Positions 54,919-63,667 of a DNA stretch of 64,000 bases are shown here, piece by piece. The notes beneath the pieces were generated by a model. It did no database searches. It had not been told where the DNA came from and worked only from the letters and a program-made list of their open reading frames with translations. The position numbers were made by a program, and so were the translations under genes. Source of the DNA: Chitinophaga rhizosphaerae (GTDB lineage Bacteria > Bacteroidota > Bacteroidia > Chitinophagales > Chitinophagaceae); contig NZ_RXLO01000005.1 of the NCBI RefSeq assembly GCF_003958645.1, forward strand, positions 372,001-436,000, read 5' to 3'. How positions within the stretch are numbered: position 1 is the first letter of the stretch; every line of letters begins with the position of its first letter.

Positions 54919-56079
54919 TTAGCCCGCCTGGGCTACGGCGTTGGGTTTATAAAGGGAGCGCATCTTCCAGAGGCAGATGGCGGCATAGAAGCACCACAGC
55001 CCAAGAAGGTGGTACAGATCGGGCAGCCTGTCGGTAATATGTGCGCCTTGCTGCACAACGCCCTGGTACAATCCCAAGAACGGCGTAATGGGCAACAGGT
55101 ACGAAACGGCTTTGACGAACGGCGGCATTTCCGACAGCGGCCAGCTATACCCGGTAATGAGGAAGATGGGATAGGTAGAAAACACCATGAGCTGCGTGGC
55201 CAGCAATTGCGATTTGAACAGCAGGCCCGTGAAGATGCCCATGGGGATGAGCGACAGCAGGAAGATCACCGTGATGACGGCCAGCTCCCATCCGCTGCCC
55301 AGGATTTCCAGCTCCAGCACGCGGAAGTTGACCGTGAGGAAGAAATAGGCATAGGCGCAGAACAGCAGGAAATAAAACAGCCCTTTTCCCCACAACGCCA
55401 TGGAAGCATTGCCGCCGGCCATCTGCATCCATTCGGAGATGGAACCGCGCTGCCTTTCTGCTGCGGAACCGCCTGCCAGGCCGATGAGCAGGGTTTGCTG
55501 CAATATCATGGCGATCAAACCCGGCAGCAGAAATGTGCCGTAATCCGAGCGGCTGTTGAACATGGGCCTGTAATCGACGTTGACCGGCATCACTTCCTGC
55601 ATGCTCATCTCCGTGTTCATGCCCTTTTTCTGCAAATACTGCAACCGCACGCCCGCGCCCGCCGTGAGCCCGATCTGGGTAATGGCGCCCGCCACTTCGC
55701 TGGAAGGGAGGAAGCGCGCGGCGTTCACGGCCAGGACCATATCCGCCTGCCGGAGCGACAGCACCTTTTGTTCCATTCCTTTTTCGATATACAGGAAACC
55801 CTGTGTATGGCCCTGGTACATGCTTTCCTTCGCACCTTCGAGCGTGGTGCGGAGGGCTACGTTTACCATCTGGGAATTGTCGATCTGCGTGATGAGCGTC
55901 TGCGAAAGGCCCGTACGGTCATCGTCCACCACGGCGATGGGTACTTCTTCTTCGGCTTTGTACTGGTAAATACTGCCGTAGAAAAATACGTACACCAGCG
56001 GTGCGAGCAGCAGCGTCAGCACAAGGCTATGGTCTGCCGCAATTCTTTTCACTTCACGAAGCAGTAACCGGAGCAGCAT
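54919..56079 (-). CDS. ABC-2-type permease (efflux operon, second permease)
   Basis: The 386-residue product has one N-terminal helix (about residues 18-38), a large periplasmic domain (about 40-180, VPIAVVDDDRTGLSQTLITQIDNSQMVNV) and a C-terminal five- or six-helix membrane domain (from about 190). This is the ABC2_membrane_3 layout of the YbhR/YbhS/YhhJ group. It overlaps the upstream permease by 26 bp and is the last gene of the four-gene operon. No ATP-binding subunit is encoded in the operon. Confidence 0.88.
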   Translation of the reverse strand: MLLRLLLREVKRIAADHSLVLTLLLAPLVYVFFYGSIYQYKAEEEVPIAVVDDDRTGLSQTLITQIDNSQMVNVALRTTLEGAKESMYQGHTQGFLYIEKGMEQKVLSLRQADMVLAVNAARFLPSSEVAGAITQIGLTAGAGVRLQYLQKKGMNTEMSMQEVMPVNVDYRPMFNSRSDYGTFLLPGLIAMILQQTLLIGLAGGSAAERQRGSISEWMQMAGGNASMALWGKGLFYFLLFCAYAYFFLTVNFRVLELEILGSGWELAVITVIFLLSLIPMGIFTGLLFKSQLLATQLMVFSTYPIFLITGYSWPLSEMPPFVKAVSYLLPITPFLGLYQGVVQQGAHITDRLPDLYHLLGLWCFYAAICLWKMRSLYKPNAVAQAG

Positions 56080-57238
56080 GCGTTTGCGTTTTATCCAGCC
56101 GTTTCTGGAGAAAGAATACGGCGATGAAGAATGTGGACCCTATGAACAGCAGGAGCCGTAACGCTTCCGGACCGGCGTACCGCAGCGGCAGTTCCATGAA
56201 ATATAGTTTGAAGAATGCGTCCAGGAAAGGGGTGTAAGGCATGATGGCGGCATAATACTGATCGTACCACGGCATGCCCCATCTCGGAAAGGTGAACCCG
56301 CTGAACACAAAGGCCGGAGAGGTGTAGAATATCCCGAAATCCAGCGCCAGCATCACATCCAACATGATGACGGAAACCATCGCACCGATCCCGATACAGG
56401 CCAGCGACATGAGGTTGAACATCACGAAAAGGCTCCACCACGTACCGGCATGATACATGGAAAAGATGGGAAAAACAATCCCGAACACCAGCGCGAAATT
56501 GATCCACGAAGCAGTGAGATGCGCAAGCGCCTTTCCCGTGAAAACCACACCGGCATTCCCTTTCCCTAATTCCGCCAGTTCCTGTTCCGTCCCTTCTTCC
56601 CATTCCTTGTTGAAAATGAGCACGGTCACCATGATGATCATCATCATCATGGCCACGGTCACCAGCCCGGGAACGAGGTAATGCTGGTAGTTGTAGGTGG
56701 GATTGTATAAGGTGAAAAGTTGCAGTTTGACGGGCATGATGAGCGCCATCGCCTTCCCTTCCGTCATCCCGGTTTTCATGAATTTCTGCAGGTTGACGCC
56801 CGCCCCCACCGTAATAATGACCCCGGCGGCATCCTTGTACACCAGCTTGCTGGGGATGAGCGCCGATGCGTTCGTATACACGGCCACTTTTACAGGATGA
56901 CGGCTCTTGATGTCTTTCTCCATGTTCTTCGGGAAATGCACCGCGCCGATGATCTTCTTTTCCTGCATGAGCTGCCGCAACTCGTTTTCGCTGGAAACGG
57001 AAGCGGTGATATGGATGCTGGCCGTTTGTTCGAGCAGAAAAGTGATCTGGCGGGAAACGGCCGACCGGTCGTCGTCCCAAATAGCCACAGGAAGGTCTTC
57101 CGCCTGTTGCTTGTCGAAGATGAAGGCGTAAAAGAAGAACAGGAACGCAGGTAAAACGAGGAGTACGATGTAATGGTCTTTCCGTGTGAGGATGCGTTTC
57201 CATTCCCGGAGCGCTATCTGTGCGGTGGCGCGGATCAT
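56054..57238 (-). CDS. ABC-2-type permease (efflux operon, first permease)
   Basis: The 394-residue product starts MIRATAQIALREWKRIL; the ATG at 57238 overlaps the stop of the HlyD gene by four bases, and the longer frame to 57361 lies within that gene. It has an N-terminal helix (about 22-40), a periplasmic domain (about 45-180, LPVAIWDDDRSAVSRQITFLLEQTASIHI) and a membrane domain with six helices. It is related to, but clearly different from, the second permease, so the two may form a heterodimer. It should act with the HlyD and TolC proteins in the operon. Confidence 0.88.
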   Translation of the reverse strand: MIRATAQIALREWKRILTRKDHYIVLLVLPAFLFFFYAFIFDKQQAEDLPVAIWDDDRSAVSRQITFLLEQTASIHITASVSSENELRQLMQEKKIIGAVHFPKNMEKDIKSRHPVKVAVYTNASALIPSKLVYKDAAGVIITVGAGVNLQKFMKTGMTEGKAMALIMPVKLQLFTLYNPTYNYQHYLVPGLVTVAMMMMIIMVTVLIFNKEWEEGTEQELAELGKGNAGVVFTGKALAHLTASWINFALVFGIVFPIFSMYHAGTWWSLFVMFNLMSLACIGIGAMVSVIMLDVMLALDFGIFYTSPAFVFSGFTFPRWGMPWYDQYYAAIMPYTPFLDAFFKLYFMELPLRYAGPEALRLLLFIGSTFFIAVFFLQKRLDKTQTHAAPVTAS

Positions 57239-58224
57239 GGCTGGAGGAGCGAGGCTGTCATACCCGGCCGCAGGCCCTGTATGGTGTTGACGGTAACGGG
57301 TTTCATCTCGATGGTGAAGGTCCGCAGTTCGAACGCCCCTTTCTCTTTGGTAGGCACCCAATTGGCGAACTCGAGGGATGGCGCCACGGCAGATACCTGC
57401 ACGTCGAACGTTTCCGGGTCGCAGCCGGGCACTTTTACCCGGGCTTTGGCGCCGTGCGGGTACGCCGCAGCCTTGTCTTGCCGGATGTTGAACCGGATGA
57501 AATACGACATGTTTTTCTGGAGCGTCATCATGGGGTAGCCGATGCTCACGATCTCGCCCTGGTGGATGACCAGGTTGGAAATGATGCCGTCGGCCGGTGC
57601 ATGGATGCGGGTATTGTCGGTCAGTGCTTTCGTCAGTTCATATCCCTGTTCCGCCTGTTTGAGGATGGCGGTGGCGGTTTGGATGATCTCCGGTTGCGTT
57701 CCTTTCTCCAGCATCTGCTGGTTCAGCCGGGCGATCTCCATTTCTTTCTTGGCGGCCTGGAACCGGAAATGGATCACGTCGCGCTCGGTGCCTGACACCA
57801 CGCTGTCATTGTAAAGCCGTTCCATGCGCTCGTAAGTTTTGCGGGCCAGGTCGTACTGGTCCTGCGCGATCTTGTACAAATTACCGGCGTTTTTGATGAG
57901 CTCCGGCCGGGCGCCCTTTTCCAGGAGCTTCACCTGCGATTGCGCCGCTTCTATGGCCGCTTCGGCCTGTTTACGGATGGCCGTGATCTCGGTGGTGCGC
58001 AGCACGCCGAGGAGCTGGCCTTCCCGCACCGTATCCCCCTGTTCCACGAAAAGCGAATCCAGCCGGCCGGGGAATTCCGCGGCAACGTCAACATACTTCG
58101 CGTCTACCATGCCGAGGAGTTGATTGTCGGCCGCGGGCGACTGCCGGACGAGGAACAGTACGGCGATCAGGAGGATGATCACGGGTATGAGGAGGGCCCA
58201 GTATTGTGTGATGAATTTTTTCAT
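57235..58224 (-). CDS. HlyD/EmrA-family membrane fusion protein
   Basis: The 329-residue product has a single N-terminal membrane anchor (YWALLIPVIILLIAVLFLV), a first beta strand with YVDVAAEFPGRLDSLFVEQGDTVREGQLLGVL, a helical hairpin (about residues 75-190) and the biotinyl-lipoyl half DGIISNLVIHQGEIVSIGYPMMTLQ, then a beta-barrel domain. It bridges the inner-membrane permeases and the TolC exit duct. It overlaps both neighbours by four bases, so translation is coupled. Confidence 0.92.
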   Translation of the reverse strand: MKKFITQYWALLIPVIILLIAVLFLVRQSPAADNQLLGMVDAKYVDVAAEFPGRLDSLFVEQGDTVREGQLLGVLRTTEITAIRKQAEAAIEAAQSQVKLLEKGARPELIKNAGNLYKIAQDQYDLARKTYERMERLYNDSVVSGTERDVIHFRFQAAKKEMEIARLNQQMLEKGTQPEIIQTATAILKQAEQGYELTKALTDNTRIHAPADGIISNLVIHQGEIVSIGYPMMTLQKNMSYFIRFNIRQDKAAAYPHGAKARVKVPGCDPETFDVQVSAVAPSLEFANWVPTKEKGAFELRTFTIEMKPVTVNTIQGLRPGMTASLLQP

Positions 58225-59687
58225 TGTATCAAAGCGGAGATTTGTTGAGGCGTTCCAAGAATGTTATAATATTCGGCGGCTGCGAGCATGTAGCCGAAAA
58301 GTGCGGTGTAATAGGCTTTCCCGAGCTCTTCTTCCACCAGCAGGGCTTCGTTCACGTCTTTGACGGAGGAAAGCTGTTCGGCCAGGCGCTCCTGTACCTG
58401 TGTGGTGGTGAGCTGCGCCTGGTCGCGGGCCTGGAGGAGGCTTTGGAGGTCGCGCTCCAGCACGGTGACTTTATTGCGGACCACTGTAGCGGCGGCTTCC
58501 AGCAGGGCTTGCGTGTTCTCCGACGCGATTTTGGCTTCTTCCACGAGTTGCCGGGTGGCTTTCACGCGTTTCTCGCGGGAGAACCCGCTGAAGAGGTTCC
58601 ACTGCATTTCCACGCCCACGAGCCATGGCGGCGTGGTTACGGGGAGGTCGCGCTGATAGAGGTTCAGGCTGGCGATGCCGAAAATATTGGGGAGTTGCAG
58701 CGATTTGCTGGCTTTGACGGTGGTTTCGGCGAGGGAGGTCTTGGTGTCTACGGCTTTCCACGCCGGGTTGCCGCGCCAGAAGCCGGGTGGCGGCGCGGGG
58801 TCGGGGAGGCGTTGGTAGCGGAGGGTGTCGGTGAGGATAAGGACCGTATCCTGCGGCAGCTGCATCAAACGTTTCAGTTCCACCATGCCGTTGATCTTTT
58901 CCAGTTCCAGGTTGTGCATACGGCTGCGGGCGTAGGTCAGTGCCACGGTGGCCCAGTTGCGCTGGTATGGCGGGATGATCTCGTTTTTTACCAGCGAAAT
59001 GGCGAACCGTTCGTTGCGTTCCATGGCGGCTACGATGCGTTCCTGGGAAGCCATCATGCCGTTGATCCAGAGAATTTTGAGGTAAGCTGCGGCCAGCGCG
59101 AAGTCCATCTGTTTTTCCACCAGTTCCAGGTTCACGATCCCGGCGTCGTACTGCGCTTTTGCGATGTTGCGGGCGGTGGCGAGCTTGCCGCCGAGGTAGA
59201 TGGGCTGGCGCAACGCGAGCGCAGCCACGAAATAGCTTTGTTTGGCCAGTGCGGGGTTGTAGTCGGGGTAAACGGCGTTGATGATATTTTCGGACGATTT
59301 GAAGATGACGTCCTGCACCTGCTGCGGCAGATCGTTGCCGGTGATCTCTTTGAAGATCGTATTGGCAGTGTTGACGCTTTGGCGGGAGGAGCCTTCCACG
59401 ATCCCGCTTTTTACCTGTTGAAGATTGATTTCCAGTGGTTTGCTGAGATAATTGTACCCTGCCAGCAGGTCTACTTTCGGGAAATAGGTGGCCTGTTCGG
59501 CTTCCAGTTGATATTGCCTGGCATTCAGCGAGCGGCGCGCCTGCTCCACGGCCAGGTTTTTATGCCGGGCGATGCGGAAACAGTCTTCCAGCTTCAGTTC
59601 GCCCGATTGGGCGAGAACCGCGGCAGGGCCGGATAGCAGGCATAGGACGGTAGTGATGAGTCGGGCTGATGGATTCATATTCTCCAT
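58221..59687 (-). CDS. TolC-family outer-membrane efflux protein
   Basis: The 488-residue product has a signal peptide (ending GPAAVLAQ) and two TolC-type coiled-coil repeats, the first from LEDCFRIARHKNLAVEQARRSLNARQYQLEAEQATYFPKVDLLAGYNY and the second with KASKSLQLPNIFGIASLNLYQRDL. It forms the outer-membrane exit duct of the efflux system. ATGs at 59687 and 59678 are both possible; the second has a closer-fitting signal sequence. It is the first gene of the operon. The divergent promoter at 59739-59769 is for the lipoprotein gene. Confidence 0.92.
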   Translation of the reverse strand: MENMNPSARLITTVLCLLSGPAAVLAQSGELKLEDCFRIARHKNLAVEQARRSLNARQYQLEAEQATYFPKVDLLAGYNYLSKPLEINLQQVKSGIVEGSSRQSVNTANTIFKEITGNDLPQQVQDVIFKSSENIINAVYPDYNPALAKQSYFVAALALRQPIYLGGKLATARNIAKAQYDAGIVNLELVEKQMDFALAAAYLKILWINGMMASQERIVAAMERNERFAISLVKNEIIPPYQRNWATVALTYARSRMHNLELEKINGMVELKRLMQLPQDTVLILTDTLRYQRLPDPAPPPGFWRGNPAWKAVDTKTSLAETTVKASKSLQLPNIFGIASLNLYQRDLPVTTPPWLVGVEMQWNLFSGFSREKRVKATRQLVEEAKIASENTQALLEAAATVVRNKVTVLERDLQSLLQARDQAQLTTTQVQERLAEQLSSVKDVNEALLVEEELGKAYYTALFGYMLAAAEYYNILGTPQQISALIQ

Positions 59688-59738
59688 TTTAACAGGAAGC
59701 CGCCTTCATTTGTTCGTGCCCCTCACATATTTATGTGG

Positions 59739-59769
59739 TTGTTTTCCCTATGAAATGGGCCTAATTTTG
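59739..59769 (+). promoter_or_regulatory. Consensus Bacteroidota promoter
   Basis: TTG (59739-59741) and TAATTTTG (59762-59769, matching TAnnTTTG) are spaced 20 bases apart. The -7 element ends 14 bases before the ATG of the small lipoprotein, giving a very short leader. Confidence 0.72.
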
Positions 59770-59783
59770 ACTTCCAAACCCCA

Positions 59784-60209
59784 ATGAATATGCTTCGTAA
59801 CGTAACCATGCTATGCATCGCCATGGCTTTTTTTGCATGTAAAAAATCCCGCCAGCCGCAACCGCAACCCACCAACCAGGATATGCAGGGTACCTGGACG
59901 GGCCGATATGGATATTCCTACGGCAACGATGAAGGCGATACTACATTTTCCGGCTATTTCGGCCATTTCAGGATGGAATTTTTTCAAAATGGGACGTTGA
60001 TCGTTCATGATGAAGGATCGCAGACGATGACGGCGCGGGGAACGTATGTGCGCAATGGAAAGGATTTGTATGCCCGGTATAAATATGATATCGGGACAGA
60101 TAATATTTTCTCTTTTAAAGCGCGCCTGGAGCGGCCAGACAGCCTGGCGGGGAAATGGATGGTAGGATACGACGGGCCTACGGGTGGAGAATTTTTCGTC
60201 AAAAAATAA
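59784..60209 (+). CDS. Small lipoprotein, hypothetical
   Basis: The 141-residue product has a lipoprotein signal (MLRNVTMLCIAMAFFAC, lipobox FFAC) followed by a KKSRQPQPQPTNQ linker. The mature part is a beta-rich single domain, with DMQGTWTGRYGYSYGND and FRMEFFQNGTLIVHDEGSQTMTARGTY. That pattern resembles small lipocalin-like lipoproteins common in Bacteroidota, but I do not assign a family. It has a clear promoter of its own and is divergent from the TolC-like gene. Confidence 0.75.
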   Translation: MNMLRNVTMLCIAMAFFACKKSRQPQPQPTNQDMQGTWTGRYGYSYGNDEGDTTFSGYFGHFRMEFFQNGTLIVHDEGSQTMTARGTYVRNGKDLYARYKYDIGTDNIFSFKARLERPDSLAGKWMVGYDGPTGGEFFVKK

Positions 60210-60268
60210 CGGACCCCAAAGTAAATGGACAGGGGAATGGCTGGGCAACCTGCTGTTCCCCTGAAGTA

Positions 60269-60373
60269 ATGGTTAAGAAAAGAGAAATTAAAGTAGATGA
60301 TAATGTTATCGGCATAGTCGGCCACAATGGCGGGAACAGCATCCGGAAGAAGCGTCCGTACGGAAAACTATGA
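60269..60373 (+). CDS. Tiny ORF, possibly fragment
   Basis: A 34-codon frame (MVKKREIKVDDNVIGIVGHNG) ends in an ATGA overlap with the next small frame. The product is basic and has no recognisable domain. It may be a fragment of a broken gene together with the frame at 60370. Confidence 0.3.
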   Translation: MVKKREIKVDDNVIGIVGHNGGNSIRKKRPYGKL

Positions 60374-60567
60374 GGGATTGCGCCGATACGCATCGGCTGA
60401 TCGTACTTTCCAATCTTGAAAATCTAAATTCGGTCTGGATCAGGCAGGGAATTGGTAAGAAGGAACGGTATGAGCCTCTGGGAGAGGCTGCCATCAATCA
60501 GTTCGCATCGCTTCAGAAATATTTGGCCGATCCGGCAATACGGGGAAGTCTGAGAAAGAAAAAGTAG
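60370..60567 (+). CDS. Small ORF, hypothetical, possibly gene remnant
   Basis: The 65-residue product (MRDCADTHRLIVLSNLENLNSVWIR at the start, basic LRKKK end) overlaps the previous tiny frame by four bases. It has a mixed helical composition without a signal or known domain. The overlap arrangement could be translational coupling or a frameshifted gene. Confidence 0.35.
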   Translation: MRDCADTHRLIVLSNLENLNSVWIRQGIGKKERYEPLGEAAINQFASLQKYLADPAIRGSLRKKK

Positions 60568-60591
60568 CCCGGGAAAATCTCGACAAAAAAT

Positions 60592-60618
60592 CCCCCGGCC
60601 ACAAAACCGGGCCGGGGG
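60592..60618 (-). terminator. Intrinsic terminator of the FAD/Fe-S dehydrogenase gene
   Basis: A nine-bp GC stem (60592-60600 with 60610-60618) is followed on the minus strand by ATTTTTTG, 24 bp past the stop of the dehydrogenase gene. On the plus strand it also follows the small frame. Confidence 0.85.
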
Positions 60619-60642
60619 ACAATATCCATTCTGTTCGTTTAT

Positions 60643-63564
60643 TTACATCAACGCGTCGTACAAAATCTCGACGGGGTGCATGGCGTGTGCGCCGGTGCCG
60701 TCCTTTATCTGGTGGCGGCAGCTGGTGCCCGGTGCGGCGATAAGGGCTTCGTTCCCGGCTTTGCGCACGGCCGGGAAAAGTACCAGTTCGCCGATGTTCA
60801 TGGACACTTCGAAGTGTTCCTTTTCATAACCGAAAGATCCTGCCATGCCGCAGCATCCGGAGGGGATGACGTCTACCGTGTAGCCTTTGGGCAGACTGAG
60901 GATTTTTTTGCTGTGCAGCACCGACGAGAGGGCCTTTTGCTGGCAATGGCCATGCAGTTTGATGTGTTGCTTGCCGGCGCGGAACATCCCGCTGTGGATG
61001 GCGCCTTTATCGGCTTCCATGGCGAGGAACTCGTCTACCAGGAACACGTTTTTGGCGAGGGCTTTGGCTTTGTCGCGCAGCGCGTCGCCCACCAGATCGG
61101 GGTATTCGTCGCGGAACGTGAGGATGGCGCTTGGTTCGATGCCGATGAGGGGAGCATCTGCCGTCACGATGTCTGCGAAAAGGGCTACGTTTTTCTCGGC
61201 GAACACTTTGGCTTGCCGCAGGAATCCTTTGGAAAGCAGGGCCCGCGCGCTTTCCGGATGGTCCACGGGCGTTACGTCGTACCCGAGTTTACGCAGGAGT
61301 TGCACGGTTTTGATACCGATGTGGGTATCGTTGTAGTTGGTGAATTCGTCGCAGAAGAGGTACACTTTCTTCCCGCCTTTGGCGGGTGCCGGGTTGCGGC
61401 GGAGCCATTTCCGGAGCGTGGTGCTTTGGAGGGTGGGCATGGAGCGGTCCGGCGCGAAGCCGCTGAACTTTTTGATGAGCTTCGAGGTGGTTTTGTTCTT
61501 CACGAGGAAGTTGTATACCCCGGGCGCGATGGCGGCCAGGCCGGTGAGCCGCGTGAAGTTGCCGATCATCCGGGTGCGGAGGGGAACGCCATTGGCATCG
61601 TAATAATGCTGTAGGAATTCCATCTTCAGCTTCGCTACGTCTACATTGGAAGGGCATTCGCCCTTGCAGCCCTTGCAGGCGAGGCAGAGGTCGAGCACGT
61701 CGTAAATCTCTTCGTGGTCGAATTTATTTTCCTTGGTGCTGTTGGTAAGGAATTCGCGCAGGATGTTGGCCCTGGCGCGGGTGGTATCCTTTTCGTTGCG
61801 GGTGGCCATGTAGCTGGGGCACATGGTCCCGCCGCTGAGGTGCGTTTTGCGGCAGTCGCCCGATCCGTTGCACTGTTCCGCATGTTGGAGGATGGTCTGC
61901 TCCGGGAAATGGAAAACGGTTTTGATATCGGGGGCTTTCTTTCCGGGCTCGTACCGCAGCATGCTGTTCATGGACGGCGTGTCCACGATTTTGTGCGGAT
62001 TGAAGATGTTTTCCGGGTCCCAGGTGTATTTCACCTGTCGGAGGAGCTCGTAGTTGCGCGGCCCGATCATCTGCGCGATGAATTCTCCGCGGAGGCGGCC
62101 GTCGCCATGTTCGCCGCTGAGGGAGCCGTTGAATTTTTTCACGAGCGTGGCGATTTCTTCGGCGATGGTGCGGAAGAGCTGGTTGCCTTCTTTCGTTTTG
62201 AGATTGATGATGGGCCGGAGGTGGATCTCGCCGCTGCCTGCGTGGGCATAGTGAACGGCATAGAGGTTATATTTCTGCAGGATGACGTTAAACTCCGCGA
62301 TGAATGCCGGGAGGTCTTCCACAGCCACGGCGGTGTCTTCGATCACGGGCACGGCTTTTTCGTCGCCCGGCAAATTGCCGAGTAGGCCGAGGCCTGCTTT
62401 ACGGAGGGTCCAGATTTTCTTGGTGTCGTCGCCGAAGAGGAGCGGAAAGTGGTATCCCAGGCCGGCGGATTGCATTTCGGCTTTTACCTGGCCGGCGATG
62501 GCGACGATTTCTTCGCGGGTGTTCCGGCAGAATTCCACGACGAGGATGGCGCCGGGGTCTCCCTGTACGAAGAAACGGTTTTTGCTTTGCTCGATATTAT
62601 CCTTGGTGCATTCCAGGATATAATGATCGATCAGCTCGCTGGCGCTGGGTTTGTAGCGCATGGCGATGATATTGGCGCGGAGGGATTCGTCGATGGAATT
62701 GAAGTGCACGCACAGCAAACCGGTTTCCTTGGGCGGAAGCGGTTCGATATTGAGTTTGATCTCGGTGAGGAAGGCGAGGGTGCCTTCCGATCCGGCGATG
62801 AGCTTGCAGAAGTTGAAGTCTTCCTTTCCGGCGGTGAAGGGGGCCGTTTCGAGGAGCAGGTCGATGGCATAACCGGTATTTCGGCGGAGGATTTCCGGCT
62901 TGGGGAATTCCTTACGGATCTCGGACTGGTTGGCCGCATTTCCGAGAATGTTACGGATCTGCTTGTATACAGCGGTTTCCAGCCGGCCGTCGTTCGCTTC
63001 GCAGCGGGCGTGGAACGCGTCGGGCGAAAGCGTGCCGAAAGTAGCGTCGCTGCCATCGCTCAGGATGGCTTTCACTTCGAGGAGATGCTCGCGGGTGCTG
63101 CCGTATACAACGGAGTTGGAGCCGCAGGAGTTGTTGCCGACCATCCCGCCGATCATGGCACGGTTGGCGGTGGAGGTTTCCGGACCGAAGTAAAACCCGT
63201 ACGGTTTGAGGAACATGTTCAGCTCGTCGCGGATAACGCCGGGCTGCACGCGTACCCATTTCTCGTCGGTGTTGATTTCGAGGATTTTGGTGAAGTGCCG
63301 GGAAACGTCGGTGATGATTCCGTTGCCGACTACCTGTCCTGCAAGGGAAGTGCCGGCGGTCCGGGGAATGAGCGAGGTTTTATGTTGCCGCGCGAAGCGG
63401 ATCAGTGTTTTGAGATCGGATTCGTCCTGGGGGATGGCCACGGCCAATGGCATTTCCCGGTAAGCGGATGCGTCGGTGGCATAGAGTGTCCGCATGGTGT
63501 CGTCGGTATACAGTTCGCCTTTCAGCTCCTGGCCCAGCTGTAATAGCTCGTCTCGCTTGATCAT
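60643..63564 (-). CDS. FAD-binding and Fe-S-binding oxidoreductase (D-lactate/glycolate dehydrogenase-like)
   Basis: The 973-residue fusion has an FAD-binding PCMH domain (about residues 30-270, with IPRTAGTSLAGQVVGNGIITDVSRH and MIGGMVGNNSCGSNSVVYGSTREHLLEVKAIL), a FAD-oxidase C-terminal domain (about 275-540, with AHAGSGEIHLRPIINL and LSGEHGDGRLRGEF), and a Fe-S part with CRKTHLSGGTMCPSYMATR (about 560) and CLACKGCKGECPSNV (about 630). A CCG-type cysteine-rich domain ends it (SGCCGMAGSFGYE, about 905). This is the Dld/YdiJ-type layout that oxidises D-2-hydroxyacids and passes electrons to quinone. The exact substrate is not fixed by sequence. The gene is monocistronic. Confidence 0.9.
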   Translation of the reverse strand: MIKRDELLQLGQELKGELYTDDTMRTLYATDASAYREMPLAVAIPQDESDLKTLIRFARQHKTSLIPRTAGTSLAGQVVGNGIITDVSRHFTKILEINTDEKWVRVQPGVIRDELNMFLKPYGFYFGPETSTANRAMIGGMVGNNSCGSNSVVYGSTREHLLEVKAILSDGSDATFGTLSPDAFHARCEANDGRLETAVYKQIRNILGNAANQSEIRKEFPKPEILRRNTGYAIDLLLETAPFTAGKEDFNFCKLIAGSEGTLAFLTEIKLNIEPLPPKETGLLCVHFNSIDESLRANIIAMRYKPSASELIDHYILECTKDNIEQSKNRFFVQGDPGAILVVEFCRNTREEIVAIAGQVKAEMQSAGLGYHFPLLFGDDTKKIWTLRKAGLGLLGNLPGDEKAVPVIEDTAVAVEDLPAFIAEFNVILQKYNLYAVHYAHAGSGEIHLRPIINLKTKEGNQLFRTIAEEIATLVKKFNGSLSGEHGDGRLRGEFIAQMIGPRNYELLRQVKYTWDPENIFNPHKIVDTPSMNSMLRYEPGKKAPDIKTVFHFPEQTILQHAEQCNGSGDCRKTHLSGGTMCPSYMATRNEKDTTRARANILREFLTNSTKENKFDHEEIYDVLDLCLACKGCKGECPSNVDVAKLKMEFLQHYYDANGVPLRTRMIGNFTRLTGLAAIAPGVYNFLVKNKTTSKLIKKFSGFAPDRSMPTLQSTTLRKWLRRNPAPAKGGKKVYLFCDEFTNYNDTHIGIKTVQLLRKLGYDVTPVDHPESARALLSKGFLRQAKVFAEKNVALFADIVTADAPLIGIEPSAILTFRDEYPDLVGDALRDKAKALAKNVFLVDEFLAMEADKGAIHSGMFRAGKQHIKLHGHCQQKALSSVLHSKKILSLPKGYTVDVIPSGCCGMAGSFGYEKEHFEVSMNIGELVLFPAVRKAGNEALIAAPGTSCRHQIKDGTGAHAMHPVEILYDALM

Positions 63565-63633
63565 GAAGGCGAAATTAATACATTGCCCGGAGCATTAAAA
63601 GAGGGGGGCGGGGCAGGGTGACTGACTTTTTAT

Positions 63634-63660
63634 GGAAACCCCCTGTGGGTGGGGGTTTCC
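63634..63660. other. Long perfect hairpin
   Basis: GGAAACCCCC (63634-63643) pairs with GGGGGTTTCC (63651-63660) around a seven-base loop, seven bases past the DUF72 stop. It lacks a T-run on the minus strand, so it may stabilise the transcript 3' end or act as a weak terminator. Confidence 0.55.
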
Positions 63661-63667
63661 CCGTGGA

